The position numbers were made by a program, and so were the translations under genes. Below are positions 43,139 to 54,109 of a stretch of DNA of 64,000 bases, piece after piece (within the stretch, counting starts at the first letter, position 1; each line of letters opens with the position of its first letter). The stretch lies in contig NC_088916.1 of the NCBI RefSeq assembly GCF_963576675.1, forward strand, positions 22,295,501 to 22,359,500, given 5' to 3'. The DNA is from Euphorbia lathyris (taxonomy: Eukaryota; Streptophyta; Magnoliopsida; Malpighiales; Euphorbiaceae). The notes beneath the pieces were generated by a model. It did no database searches, had not been told where the DNA came from, and was given only the letters and a program-made list of their open reading frames with translations.

Positions 43139-44642
43139 TATGTTTGGTTAAAAGAATGAAATAAGTTGGAATAACTAGTTTTGTAAGTCAAAAGACATCT
43201 TTAACCTCAAGTGTAATTTCTTAGTTATTTTAAAATTTTAATTATGACAATAAATTATTCAAATATATATTAGTTCAGAGGAAATAAGAAAAATGGTAAA
43301 AATACGAAAAATACAAATGCAAAAACAAAAGAAAAAAAATAAAATAAATGTGGAAAATGGTGAAAACATATAAACGTGTTAACACAAAAAAAAAACACGC
43401 AAAACATGAAAACGAAAAACACATGGAAAACTGTGAAAACGCAAAATAAAAATAAAAATATGATAAACATGAAAATTAATAAAAATGTAAAAATAGGAAA
43501 ACCGTAGAAAAAACTCATGAAAATGCGAAAAACATAAAAAAAAACGTGAAAAATATGGAAAACACGAAAATGTAAAAAAATATTAAAACACCAAAACCTG
43601 AAAAAATGTGATAAATGTAAAAGGCATCAAAAGTGCAAAAAAAACAAAAAACAAATTGTGAAAAATTGTTTAAAACATGTAAATACGTGAAAACACGAAA
43701 TGTTAAAAACACGAAAACGTGAAAACACAAAAAGTGAAAAAATGCAAGAAAAAACTGTGGAAAAACATTAAAACTTGAAAAAAACGCGAAAATGAGAAAA
43801 AAGCAAAAACACGAAAATGTAAAAAAAAATTAATGTTAAAACACGAAAACGCGAAAAAATGCGTTTTTAACGTTTTTTCACATTTTCGCATTTTTCGCGT
43901 TTGTTCAAGTTTTCATGTTTTTTGGTTTTCGGTTTTTTTCGCATTTTTGCACTTTCGTGGGTTTTCACGTGTTGTATTTTTCGCATTTTGTCACTTTTTT
44001 GTATTATTCGCGTTTTTTCATATTTTTCACAATTTTACATTTTTGTGTTTTTTGCGTTCTCACGTTTTTGTGTTTTTCGCATTTTCATGTCTATCGCATT
44101 TTTCACGTTTTGTTTTGTCACGTTTTTCTATTTTTTATTTTTCGTGTTATTCCCGTTTTTTATTGTTGTATTTTTTCACGTTTTCGTTTTTTACGTTTTT
44201 TCATGTTTTTATATTTTTCGCATTTGTTCACGTTTTCATGTTTTCACTCTTTTTTCATTTTTTCGTGTTTTTGTGTTTTGTAACGTCTTCGTGTTATTCA
44301 TGTTTTCATCTTTTTCGCATTTTTACATTTTTAAAGTTCTCCCCATTTTTTCATTTTTCCATTTTTCACATTTTTTTAGAATATAAATTATATATTTGCC
44401 AAAATTTATAGGATTCGAGAAATTAGCTAGATAGAAGATTAGGTATTTAATGGAGGGTAATTTTGTAAATTACAAAAATATAGTATAAGGAATAGTTATT
44501 TCTAAATTAAAATGAAGAATGACTATTTCACAAATCTAATGAATACAGTTTTGTTATTCTATAAAAAAAATTCAATCAAAAATAGAAATAACCATTTTTT
44601 AGGAATAATTATTCTATTTTCCTCTATTCCGCGAAACCAAAC
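43139..44642. mobile_element. TIR element carrying a giant low-complexity palindrome
   Basis: Ends TATGTTTGGTTAAAAGAATG and ATTCCGCGAAACCAAACAAT are degenerate inverted copies. The related left piece (41770-41852) lies before the hAT insertion, so the true left end may be near 41770. No coding content. Confidence 0.5.
43275..44372. repeat. 1.1-kb palindrome of GAAAAAC-type words
   Basis: The left arm (43275-43858) is almost pure purine on the plus strand, built of ACGAAAAC, GTGAAAA and GCAAAAA words. The right arm (43862-44372) is the complementary TTTTCGCG/TTTTTCACG. The centre is near 43860. Long frames here are artefacts of composition. Confidence 0.9.
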
Positions 44643-44856
44643 AATCCTTTATACTTTTATCAAATGCGGTCTTTTGCATTTCACACATCTTTCATACAAA
44701 AGTTGTGAATGTTATCATATTTGAAAAAAAAAAATCAATTGCTTACTATTTCAAGTGCATATTTGAAATTTACCAATTGTAATCAAGAGATAAAGTTAGG
44801 AGTCGAATGGCGGCTTGGTTTCTGGTTAGATAACGGAAGAGGGACTATAAAAAAAA

Positions 44857-45346
44857 GTTAATTATACCTTGATGTCCTCTGGTTTTGTTCGATTTGCAAA
44901 TAAGTACATGTAGCATTTTTTTTTTTTTTGTAAATGCAACCCTATGTTGTGCTTTGCAAAAATTTGCATTTAGATTCACATTGTCAGAATTTGGCCGATA
45001 ATGACTTCAAAATAAAAAATTTCAAGTGTTAAATTATATTTTAATCAACTTTAATTCTTCAACTTTTTAGGTTTGATGTCATTTAGGTGTTGTATTTTTA
45101 TGTGAGAGAAAGTTAATGTTTAGAGAGAGAAAACACAAAAAATGATGATTTTGAAAAATAAAAAATAGGGCTCCATAGTAAATATGATACTAAACAATTT
45201 TAATTCTTGAAATTTTTTGCAAACCAAATTTAGCAAAATAAAAAATGTATAATTTTGCAAACCACAGGGTTGCGTTTGCAAAAAAACAAAACACATGTAT
45301 CAATCTGCAAATCGGTGAAACCACAGAGAATCTACTCATAATTAAC
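44857..45346. mobile_element. MULE-like MITE
   Basis: GTTAATTATACCTTGATGTC pairs with the right end ATCTACTCATAATTAACCC; arms are about 120 bp with TTTGCAAA words. Same family as 27836-28215. A-rich flanks prevent a clean TSD call. Confidence 0.65.
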
Positions 45347-45873
45347 CCTAAAAAACAATGTTTTTATGTTAAATAGGTCCACATTTTGCATAATGGTCAA
45401 ATGGTGACATGGCATGCTTAACGAGTTATTGCAGGTCATATACATATGTGAATGTAAGATCACACTAAGTTCAAATACGTGCAAAATTGAAATTTTGGTA
45501 TGAAAGTGTGAAAATTAGTGAAAGTTGGGTACCATAGGCGTTATTTACCCTGGGAACGAAAATCTAAAAAAATGGTTCTAAATGTGTTAAAGAATGATTT
45601 CGGAATCAACTTCATCTATATCCCCAACTGAGTCACTATTATCGAGTTTTGGCTCCTTAAAGCAACTCTAGTGGTTCAATGGAGAAACCAATTTGCAATT
45701 TTAATAAATTGCTGGAGACCTCCGGCCACTAGAGTAAAATTGTTGAGAGTGTTCAAAGTCAAACAAGTCGCCCAATCTAGCGACTCGCTTGAGTTTTTTT
45801 TTGTTGTTGTTCGAGCTTATCAATCTCAACTGCAGAGATTGAAAAAAAAAGGCTTAGGTGGAAGATGTAGAGA
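45347..45873. other. Spacer before the SIRE-type LTR
   Basis: No gene. A short inverted pair (GCAACTCTAGTGGTTCAATG and GGCCACTAGAGTAAAATTG, 45660-45740) may be a small MITE. Confidence 0.4.
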
Positions 45874-47215
45874 GTGTTGGTCCCTTATAACGTAACAAGT
45901 TAGTTCCAAGGGGGGGTAGGAACTATTTAAATTTTTATTACGTTAAGGCTGACTTCTTTTTCTTTGAAAAAGGATAACACAGTGCGCTGAGTAAATTAAG
46001 ACACTAGCTTAGTCAACTGGTGACTAAGTCAGCTTCTTTCTTTGAGTCAGGAGATAGCACTTGAGTCTATTCCTGAACTCAGATACTCAATGTATACAAC
46101 TCAGCGTGACCTCTTTACTTGGTCAGTTTTGTTTAAGCAAGCAATATATATATTAAGGAGTTTAAGGTTAGAAAGATGTTACTCAGCATATTTATCCAGG
46201 TTCGGCCTCTGAGCCTACGTCCTGTCCCCGTAACACGTTCCGAGCTTTCGAATTCTCTACTGAGCTCTTTAACGGTAGAGCATCAAACCTTTTACAACTT
46301 AGAAGCTGAGTATAACAAGAGTACCTTCCTCTATACCTCTACTCACTCCTAATCTCTCGCTGAGTACTATAACCGAGTACTCAGCCTCTCCTTTCTAATC
46401 TCTAGAAATGATAAAGATTTGTCCTAAACAACAATTGCTAAGACACCTTAGATGATTGAATAATCACTCTAGACTTTTACACAAAAGATATAGAATTTGG
46501 TGTAAGTATTTGCTTTGCTTTTTCTCACAGAACTTTAAGTAGAATTTTGGTCAGCGTAATGGCTTGATAGAGTTATGTATCTTATGAAGCAACTGAAAGG
46601 CTCTATTTATAGAGACGTCTGAGGCATCAGTCATTTCGAATTTCGAAATAACCGTTGGAGGGAAACGGCTTCCTGTCGTTGTCACTCAGTTTTGCTCAGA
46701 GCTCTTGGCCAATCAAATTTGAGTATCTTCTGTCCTCGGTCAGTGTTGAGCAGCTTTTAGTCAGCTCGGCAGAATGTCTCTCCATTTATGGTAAGGTCAA
46801 CCAGACAGCGTTCTGTGTATTCTGAACTTTACTCAAAGTGGAAACACTTTTCCTGGAAGTTGTTCTTGCTCAGCTGCTGTCTTGTACTCTTTGTCGATTC
46901 AACTCAGCAGCTTCATTCCGAAGTTGTTCAACAAAGGTCTTCTAGATCCTTCTCTCGCTGAGCTGCGTTTTGTTCATAACGACGGCGTTTTGCACACGCG
47001 GGCCGAGTGGTCTTGATCTGTTTGACTTGGGCTTTGACTTCCGTATTGGGCTTTAAGCCTTTTAGTCTTTATGTCTTATAAACAATTTAACTCAACATTG
47101 AACAAACACATTAGTGTAATAAATCAAGGCATTTAAACTTAGTGTGTTTAGAATATATTTAATTTTACTTAAATAATTTTGTCAAATCAAAATCATGTGG
47201 AAAGGTGTTTCAACA
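45874..47215 (-). repeat. 3' LTR of the SIRE-type element
   Basis: 1,342 bp, TGTTGGTCCC...GTTTCAACA, with TGTTG/CAACA ends. Directly preceded (minus strand) by a polypurine tract. The partner LTR is outside the window. Confidence 0.85.
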
Positions 47216-47230
47216 AACTCCCCCATTTTG
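47216..47230 (-). promoter_or_regulatory. Polypurine tract of the SIRE-type element
   Basis: Minus strand CAAAATGGGGGAGTT abuts the LTR. Confidence 0.85.
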
Positions 47231-47748
47231 ATGTTGGCAAAACTATTCAGCGAGGAACTCAGTGTTGAGCTCCCCCATGATTGGTTGACCTATTATTACT
47301 TAGCAAACTCCCCCGTCAGGGTTGAGCTACTGACTTAGTTTTACTCTAAACATTTTAAGGTTTAATCGAGTAAGTCTAAGGTCAGTTTTCAGATATAGGT
47401 CAGCTCATGGAACATATTCTATGTTACTCAGTATTAAGCGGAAGGTTTAATATTCAGAGAACGCTGAGTAATCATTTTGTTCAATGGGTCTTATGAGACA
47501 GTGTTTTATAAACATACAAGACAATGTCAAACATTTAATCAGCATAGGATACAATCAACAAGTATTATAGACAGTAAACACAGTTGATGTAATTGAAGAT
47601 ACATAATAATTAAATACTCAGCATCATATATAAAATACTCAGGTTTGGATAAAAGATGCAAGTATTGAATTGAATTAAAGTAGTCAGCGTATACATAAAA
47701 AAAAACGTAGAAACATGGACATAAAGATAAGACTGTGCTAGCCTATTT
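47231..47748 (-). other. 3' untranslated region of the SIRE-type element
   Basis: Between the env-like stop and the polypurine tract; many TCAGCA/GCTGAG words but no frame. No function seen. Confidence 0.5.
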
Positions 47749-50589
47749 CTATTTCTTTTTCTTTTGCTTGGACTGACTACTTCTAGGAGCCTCCTGCTGA
47801 GTTCTAGCTTGTTCTTTCTCCCCCGTTTTGTCAGCATCGGGTGGAGGAGGAATTCTAAAGGAGTCGGTTAAGACTGCGGTGGTCAGTACGTCGGACAGCT
47901 CCTTAAGTTTATCGGCACTTTCATTGATGCCGTCGAAAACAATAACGCCTTCATCCAAGACCTCTTTAGGTATACCCAGTTCAGCGGCACTGAGCAAGCT
48001 CAGGATGTAGGCTTGAGACTTACCTACCCAAGTAATGGTATCTGACAGCGCAGCAAACACTTGATGAAATGTCTTCAGCAGGGCTGAGTCATAGTATTGA
48101 CGCTGGATATTGTTATGACGCACATGTGTGAAGGTCTTTTGGGTAGTGACCAGAATCTCATTCTGCTTCATCTGGTCAGTGTCCATCTCTTGTTTATTTA
48201 AGTTCAGCAGACGAACTACTTCGCTAATTTGCTCCACCGAGCATTGAGAGTAGGAAGCCAGCTGATGGTTGGTCTTGGTTTGCTCAGTGTGAAGCTAGGC
48301 AAAGAGCATCTTAACTTCATCAGAAGTTGCATAGTGAGTGTTCGCAGCTGACAAGGTCTGGAATTGGCCTTGAAGAGTGTTAAGATGTTGAACCGTTGTC
48401 AGTTGGGGCTCAGCCAGCTTCGTTATTGAGTCCTGCTTGGGCTGATGTGATTGAATTAAGATCATATCACTTAGCAGATCCTTCAGTCCTTTAACCTCAT
48501 TTAAGAGCTGAGTGACTTGGAACAGCTGAGTTGATGCATTGTTAGTAGACCCATCAGTAGGTTCAGCAGTTTGATGAAGATCCTTGATTAATGACTGCAC
48601 CGAGTTGATGAGTTGTCTACCAGACACGGTGGCATGCAGATAGCTGAGTGATCCTTCATCAGGTTGCCTAGTTTCCTTAGTATGACCAGTTGGTGGAGGA
48701 GTTAGAGTGATGACATGGTCAGTGACTGGAAGAGGGTTTTCGAGCTGCACTTGGTTTTCTGGAAGAGATGATTGATCGGCAGGAGTGATGGTCGGTGAAG
48801 TAGTAATCCTAATGCTGTCAGTACTGACAGGGGCCGGAATGTTCTAAGTCATCACAATGCTTGGAGCAACAGTATTGACGAGAACTTGCTCGGTTTGGCT
48901 AGTAGAGTTGGCGGAAGCATTCAAGTCGGCTTGTTCCTTTTGTGAAGAAACAGAGGCTTGCTTTTCAAGAGAAGCTTGTTGAGAAGAAGGGGTTTGCTTA
49001 CTGAAAAACTTTAACTTAAGCAAAGAAGGATCTTTGGTCGACTTTTATACAGGAAGGTCAATGACAGTTGTTTGACTTGCCTTTACTAATCTTCTTCTGC
49101 GAGGAGGAGTAGGGTCAGCTTGGATAGATTCTCCTGAGTGAGAAAGAGAAGTTTCTTCTTGATCAGCATTGGGCTGGTCAGCTTGTTCTTGTACTTCATC
49201 TATAGCCAACACAGTATTAGTTGGGTCAGCAGCTTCCTCTTCACTCGCTGTCTCCTCAGCGTCATCCTGATCGCTTTCTTCTTCTTCTTCTGTTCCTCAT
49301 CATCCTGATCTTCGTTATCTAATTCTTCTTCCACCTGAGTGATGAAGTGATCATCCAGTTCCACATCATCTTCTTGATGCTCGGCTTCAGTTCCCTGACA
49401 TTGTGTGAAGTGAGAATCACCAGGAACAATGATGTTAGTGGGGATAGCATCAATTGGGGTCAGCTCTGAAGACTTCTTCTTCTTCAGAGGTTGCTCAACA
49501 GCATCTACTCTTTCTTCTGTATCAGGCTCATCTTGCCTGCTTCTCTTCTGAGCTGACATAAGTCTCTCCTGACCTTTTTGAGCAACTGACTTGAGCTTCT
49601 TGGCCGGAGACTCAGCATCTTTCGAAGGAGTCCTAACAGCTTTTCTTTTGCGGGCAGTTGGAGCCTTTATTCTTTTGCCCTTCTTTGGGATAGTCTCCTC
49701 AGCAGGTTGATCACCACCTTTGGCTTTCTTAACCGGTTGATCAAACTTCAAGGCACGCAGCGCAGTAGCTGTTATCTCAGAGCCTTGGGCCTCAGTTTCC
49801 TCGAATAGGTCAATCTGATGGTCTTTGAGGATTCTGGTCATGAGTGAGCCCAACCCAAGAGTTCCTGTGCTCCTCTGGAAGCCAGCGATTAAGAAAATTG
49901 GCATATTGATGGGCTTATAGGTCAGCATGTGCCATATAAAGCACTGCTCGAAGTTTGTCGCTGAGCTGGTGCAGTTAATCTTAGGGTAGATGTAATTGGT
50001 CAGCAGATAGTGTGCCATTTTAGTGCTGACCTATTGGAGAACTGGAGATTTCTCCAGAGTGGCCAGCGGGCTTGCAGAAGGTGGCTACGTACCCAGTTCC
50101 TTCATGATCACCCTTCCTTCTCAGTTTTGTTCCTTCATTCTTTAATTTCAGCAAGTTGGCAAGGTAGGTGGGGTTGACGAAGATTGTTTTCTCTTTTACC
50201 ACAGTTACTAGGTAGTCCTAGTTATCGTCAGCAACCCGCAGATTGTGGTAGAATTCCCTTACTAAGTCAGGGTAAGTTGGATCTCTGATAGAGAACAGCT
50301 CCGTCCATCCATTCTTCGATATCCATTCACAGAATGGTTGCTCAGTTTCTACGAAAGCCTCAGAGAACCATCTTGAGAAGTCTATCTTCCACTCTCTAAC
50401 GTCTTCGAAAACCTTAGTATAGGTTCTTACTTTGGTCGGTTTTCCTTTAGAGGAGGTGGCTTGGCCAGTTTTTCCTTTGCTTGGTGTAGTGGCCTTAGTC
50501 GTTTCAGGCGGAGTAGTATGCTCGGAAGGTTCATCGGAACTGGTCTTAGGGTGACCGGCACCGGAGATGTTCACTGAAATCTTAGTCAT
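47749..50589 (-). pseudogene. Env-like gene of the SIRE-type Copia element, broken
   Basis: Segments in order on the minus strand: 50589-50218 (KDVREWKIDF-like region, YPDLVREFYHNLRV), 50202-50020, 50018-49200 (MAHYLLTNYIYPKI, then a charged low-complexity region with KKGKRIKAPTARKRK, nuclear-signal-like, and acidic runs), 48750-48295 and 48237-47749 (helical, coiled-coil-like, ending in a Lys-rich tail). Breaks: TAG at 50218, a frameshift near 50020, another near 49285, stops near 49050, 48845 and at 48295. About 945 codons in all. Plant SIRE elements carry such a gene, called envelope-like by position; I see no clear signal peptide or membrane anchor, so an envelope role is not supported here. 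It is not needed for intracellular transposition. Confidence 0.75.
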
Positions 50590-51092
50590 AGTTTCAGAGA
50601 GGGATTTGGAAGTTTTAAGAGTTTTTAGAGAGAGAGAGCTTATGCCAGAGAATTCGGTAAGTGTAAAAAGATAACAATGGGGATTTACCCATTATTTATA
50701 GATGTGAAAGGTGGATCTTATCGAATCCATGTGTCAGTTTTGCCTTGGGATTGTCAACCGACAATGATTCAGGCTTTTATGACACATTCAGCGCATACGT
50801 CATCCTAGGTGGCTATTCGCGTGCTTTAGCATTAAATGCAACAGATCTTGTACTCAGCGTTTAGAATTCTAAACGTTCTATATTCTGAGTAGTCAGTTTT
50901 ATACAAACGGATGGATTAAGTAGTTGGTTGCTCAGTTTGAGATAACTACTCAGTGCTCATATTTGCTCGGTATGTGATGTTCATTCATTTAGCATTAAAC
51001 ACTCAGCATACATCAATTCACTCAGCAAATAATATCATAAATCATTCAGCATGGTAATTCACTCAGCATGAATCTATATTAAGAGCTGGAAT
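50590..51092 (-). other. Spacer between pol and the env-like gene
   Basis: AT-richer, with repeated ACTCAGCAT words. No frame. In SIRE elements this interval may hold an acceptor for a spliced env transcript; I could not identify one. Confidence 0.45.
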
Positions 51093-53575
51093 TTACTGAA
51101 GAGGATTAAACATACCAATGGCTTCTCTCAGTATGCTGAACTGCTCACGAGCCAGTGGCTTTGTGAAGATATCAGCAAGCTGCTCGTCCGTTAGGACATA
51201 GGTCAGCTTTATCTCACCCTTGAGTACATGGTCTCTAATGAAGTGATGTCTGATGCTGACATGCTTCATCCTACTGTGCTGAATTGGGTTCTTTGATAGA
51301 TCAATGGCACTTTTGTTGTCACATTTGACCTCAATTGTCTTTGTTTGAACACCATAGTCTTCAAACTGTTGCGTAATCCATAGGACTTGAGCAACACAGT
51401 GTCCAGCAGCAATGTACTCAGCTTCAGTGGTAGACAAGGCTACTGACGCCTACTTCTTGCTGAACCAGGATACAAGACAACTTCCTAAGAAGTGACATCC
51501 TCCAGAGGTGCTTTTTCGTTCAAGCTTGTCTCGTCCATAGTCAGCGTCAGTGTATCCAACGAGTGTGAAACCATGAGTGTTGGGATACCAGAAACCTGCG
51601 TTCACTGAGCTTTGCAAATATCTAAGGATTCTTTTTACAGCTATGTAATGAGATTCCTTAGGGTTAGATTGATATCTAGCACAGTAGCATACTGAGAACT
51701 GAATGTCCGGTCTACTTGCTGTTAAGTAAAGTAGAGAGCCTATCATACCTCGATACAATTTGTTGTCTACTGACTTACCATTCTCGTCAGCACAAAGGAC
51801 AGTGTCAGTGCCCATAAGAGTAGATATTGGCTTGCAATTTTCAAGATCATATTTCTTCAATATCTCCTTGGCATATTTAGCTTGACTGATGAAGATGTCA
51901 TTTTTCCCTTGTTTGATTTGAAGTCCAAGGAAGAAGTTGAGTTCTCCCATCATTGATATTTCAAACTCAGTCTGCATTTGTTTGCTAAATTCCTTGCACA
52001 TTGACTCATTAGTAGCACCGAAAATAATATCATCCACATATATTTGAGCCAGCAGGGTATCTTTACCCTTTCTCTTAATGAATAAGGTTGTATCAGCTTT
52101 GCCTCTGAAATAGTTTCTAGTCAGCAGGAAACTGGTCAGCCTCTCATACCAAGCACGTGGTGCTTGCTTGAGGCCGTATAGAGCCTTTTTGAGTTTATAA
52201 ACGTGGTTTGGGAATTTAGGATCCTCAAATCCTGGAGGTTGATTGACATAAACTTCCTCGTTTATAACTCCATTAAGGAATGCACTCTTAACATCCATTT
52301 GAAACAGTTTAAAATTCATATAACTTGTATAAGCGCATATTCTAATAGCCTCTAGCCTTGCCACTGGGGAAAAGGTCTCACCGTAGTCAATACCTTCTTG
52401 CTGACTGTAGCCCTGAGTTACAAGCCTTGCTTTATTCCTGACTACATTTCCTTGCTCATCCAGCCTATTGCGGAAGACCCATCTTGTTCCAATGGTCTTC
52501 TGACTCCTTGGACGTGGTACTAACTCCCATACATCGTTTCTTCTGAATTGGTCAAGTTCCTCTTACATTGCGCTCATCTAGAATTCATCTTCCTCAGCAT
52601 CAGCGAAGTTCTTTGGTTCCTGAACTGAGACGAAGGCTACGTTGCTGAGGTATCTCTTAAGTTGGTTTTTTGTCATCAGGGTATTCTCAGCGGCATCAAG
52701 AATAGCACTCTCTGAGTGTCCTCTTGGTATCCTTATCTCCTTTGGTAGATTGATGTCTTATGCTGTCTGTGTTTCAACAATCTCTGCAGGTGTAGACTGG
52801 TCAGTAAAAACAATTTGAGGTTCACTTTTACCTTTGGTCAGCCCTTGAGGGAATGACTCAGCGGCTGTATCTTGATCAGCGGGTACTGAGTGTGGATCAT
52901 CCTCGGTCAGCGGTAGATATCTTCCTGCAGAGTTAGTTTCATCGAACTCAACATGTACTGACTCTTCTAAAACTTGAGTTCGTTTATTGAAAACTCTGTA
53001 TGCTTTGCTGTTTGTTGAGTAGCCTAAAAAGATAGCTTCATTAGCTTTTGAGTCAAACTTAGCTAGGCTATCTTTGGTGTTTAAATAAAACATTTACAGC
53101 CAAAGGCATGAAAGTATCCAATGTTGGGCTTTCGTCCTTTCCAAAGTTCGTAGGGGGTTTTCTTTAGTATAGGTCTAACAAGAGCCCTATTAAGAATATA
53201 GCACGCTGTGTTAACAGCTTCTCCCCAAAAGTACTTTGGAAGCCTATGCTCACTCAGCATTGTCCTGGCTATTTCAACCAAGGTTCTGTTCTTCCTTTTA
53301 ACAACCCCATTTTGTTGAGGCGTCCTAGGAGCAGAAAAATTATGGTCAATGCCGTTGGCTTCACAGAATTCAACAAACTGTTGATATTTGAATTCTCCAC
53401 CATTATCACTTCGGATGTGAGCCAATTTTAGGTCTTTATCATTTTCAAATTTTCTAACCAAATTTGAAAATGTCTCAAAGGTCTCATCCTTGCTATTCAG
53501 CAAGATGACCCAAGTGTACCGAGAGAAGTCATCTACAATGATGAAGGAAAATCTTCTTCCACCCAGACTCAGTGA
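51093..53575 (-). pseudogene. SIRE-type Copia pol (integrase core to RNase H), broken
   Basis: Minus strand from 53575: integrase core (IIVDDFSRYTWVILL; catalytic Asp in HIRSDNGGEF; Glu region QQNGVVKRKNR, where the usual E of VERKNR is K), the C-terminal integrase region (GCKCF, IFLGYST), RT ([43 protein letters not shown]) and RNase H ([34 protein letters not shown]). Breaks: a one-base loss near 53085, stops at 52758 and near 52580 (two within ten codons), and TAG at 51450. The gypsy element cuts it at 53576. Integrase E-to-K, if not a read error, would by itself abolish integration. Confidence 0.9.
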
Positions 53576-53897
53576 TGTAGATTGAAATCGACTGAAGGTT
53601 TTAATCGTAAACCAACAAAGAATCCGATCTTCTCAAGCTAAACTTGAAGGTTGAGTTAACCCAATGGATGTGAAATCCAAGCTCTCAATGGAGGCTATAA
53701 GTTTAATTCATCAAAAGTTGTGGAACATTACAAAGAGGAGAGTTTAAATACTCTCCCAAATAAGAAAGGAAAAGACCAAAACCCCATGAATAGGGTTTTG
53801 GCCAAAACATGTGCACAATGGCAAAATAGGGAGATAGGATAATTCATGGCAAAAGAGTAATAAGAAGGTAATGGCAAAACAGTAAATAATGGTGGCA
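53576..53897 (-). repeat. Probable 3' LTR of the gypsy element
   Basis: TGTAGATTG...GGTGGCA, about 322 bp. On the minus strand it follows CCTTGAGGGGACCATTTTC, a polypurine-like tract. A related remnant is at 3408-3835. The ends are inferred because the other LTR is not visible. Confidence 0.55.
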
Positions 53898-53951
53898 GAA
53901 AATGGTCCCCTCAAGGTAAGAACTTGGAGGAGAAGTATTCTCCTGCATAGG

Positions 53952-54109
53952 TACGCCTCGCGCCCTAGCATCTACGCCCCGTGTATATGTGCCTCTGAAC
54001 TGGGAGGTGCTGGTTCGTGCTCGTTACGCGCGGCGTCCTGTGGAACATGCCTCGCGTCATTAGGCTCCTGAGTCTTAAGGTTCGGTGGGTGGAGATCTAC
54101 ACGTGGCGC
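53952..54109 (-). repeat. Core array in the gypsy 3' region, left part
   Basis: Cores start at 53952, 53973, 54025, 54046 and 54098; steps 21, 52, 21, 52. The last core is cut by the insertion at 54110 and continues at 60398. It lies just upstream of the 3' LTR. Confidence 0.9.

Larger units (their letters stand above)
45874..53575 (-). mobile_element. SIRE/Maximus-type Copia element, 3' portion
   Basis: Order on the minus strand: integrase core, RT, RNase H, an env-like gene, polypurine tract, LTR. A gene between pol and the 3' LTR is the mark of the SIRE/Maximus Copia lineage. The gypsy element starting at 53576 interrupts the integrase, so the upstream part (gag, protease, 5' LTR) should lie beyond the right edge of the window. 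Confidence 0.88.

Noticed and set aside
43270..44411. Several overlapping Phe/Cys/Val-rich frames of up to 192 codons
   Set aside because: They arise from the TTTTCG-type low-complexity palindrome in all frames. They look like membrane proteins only because of composition.
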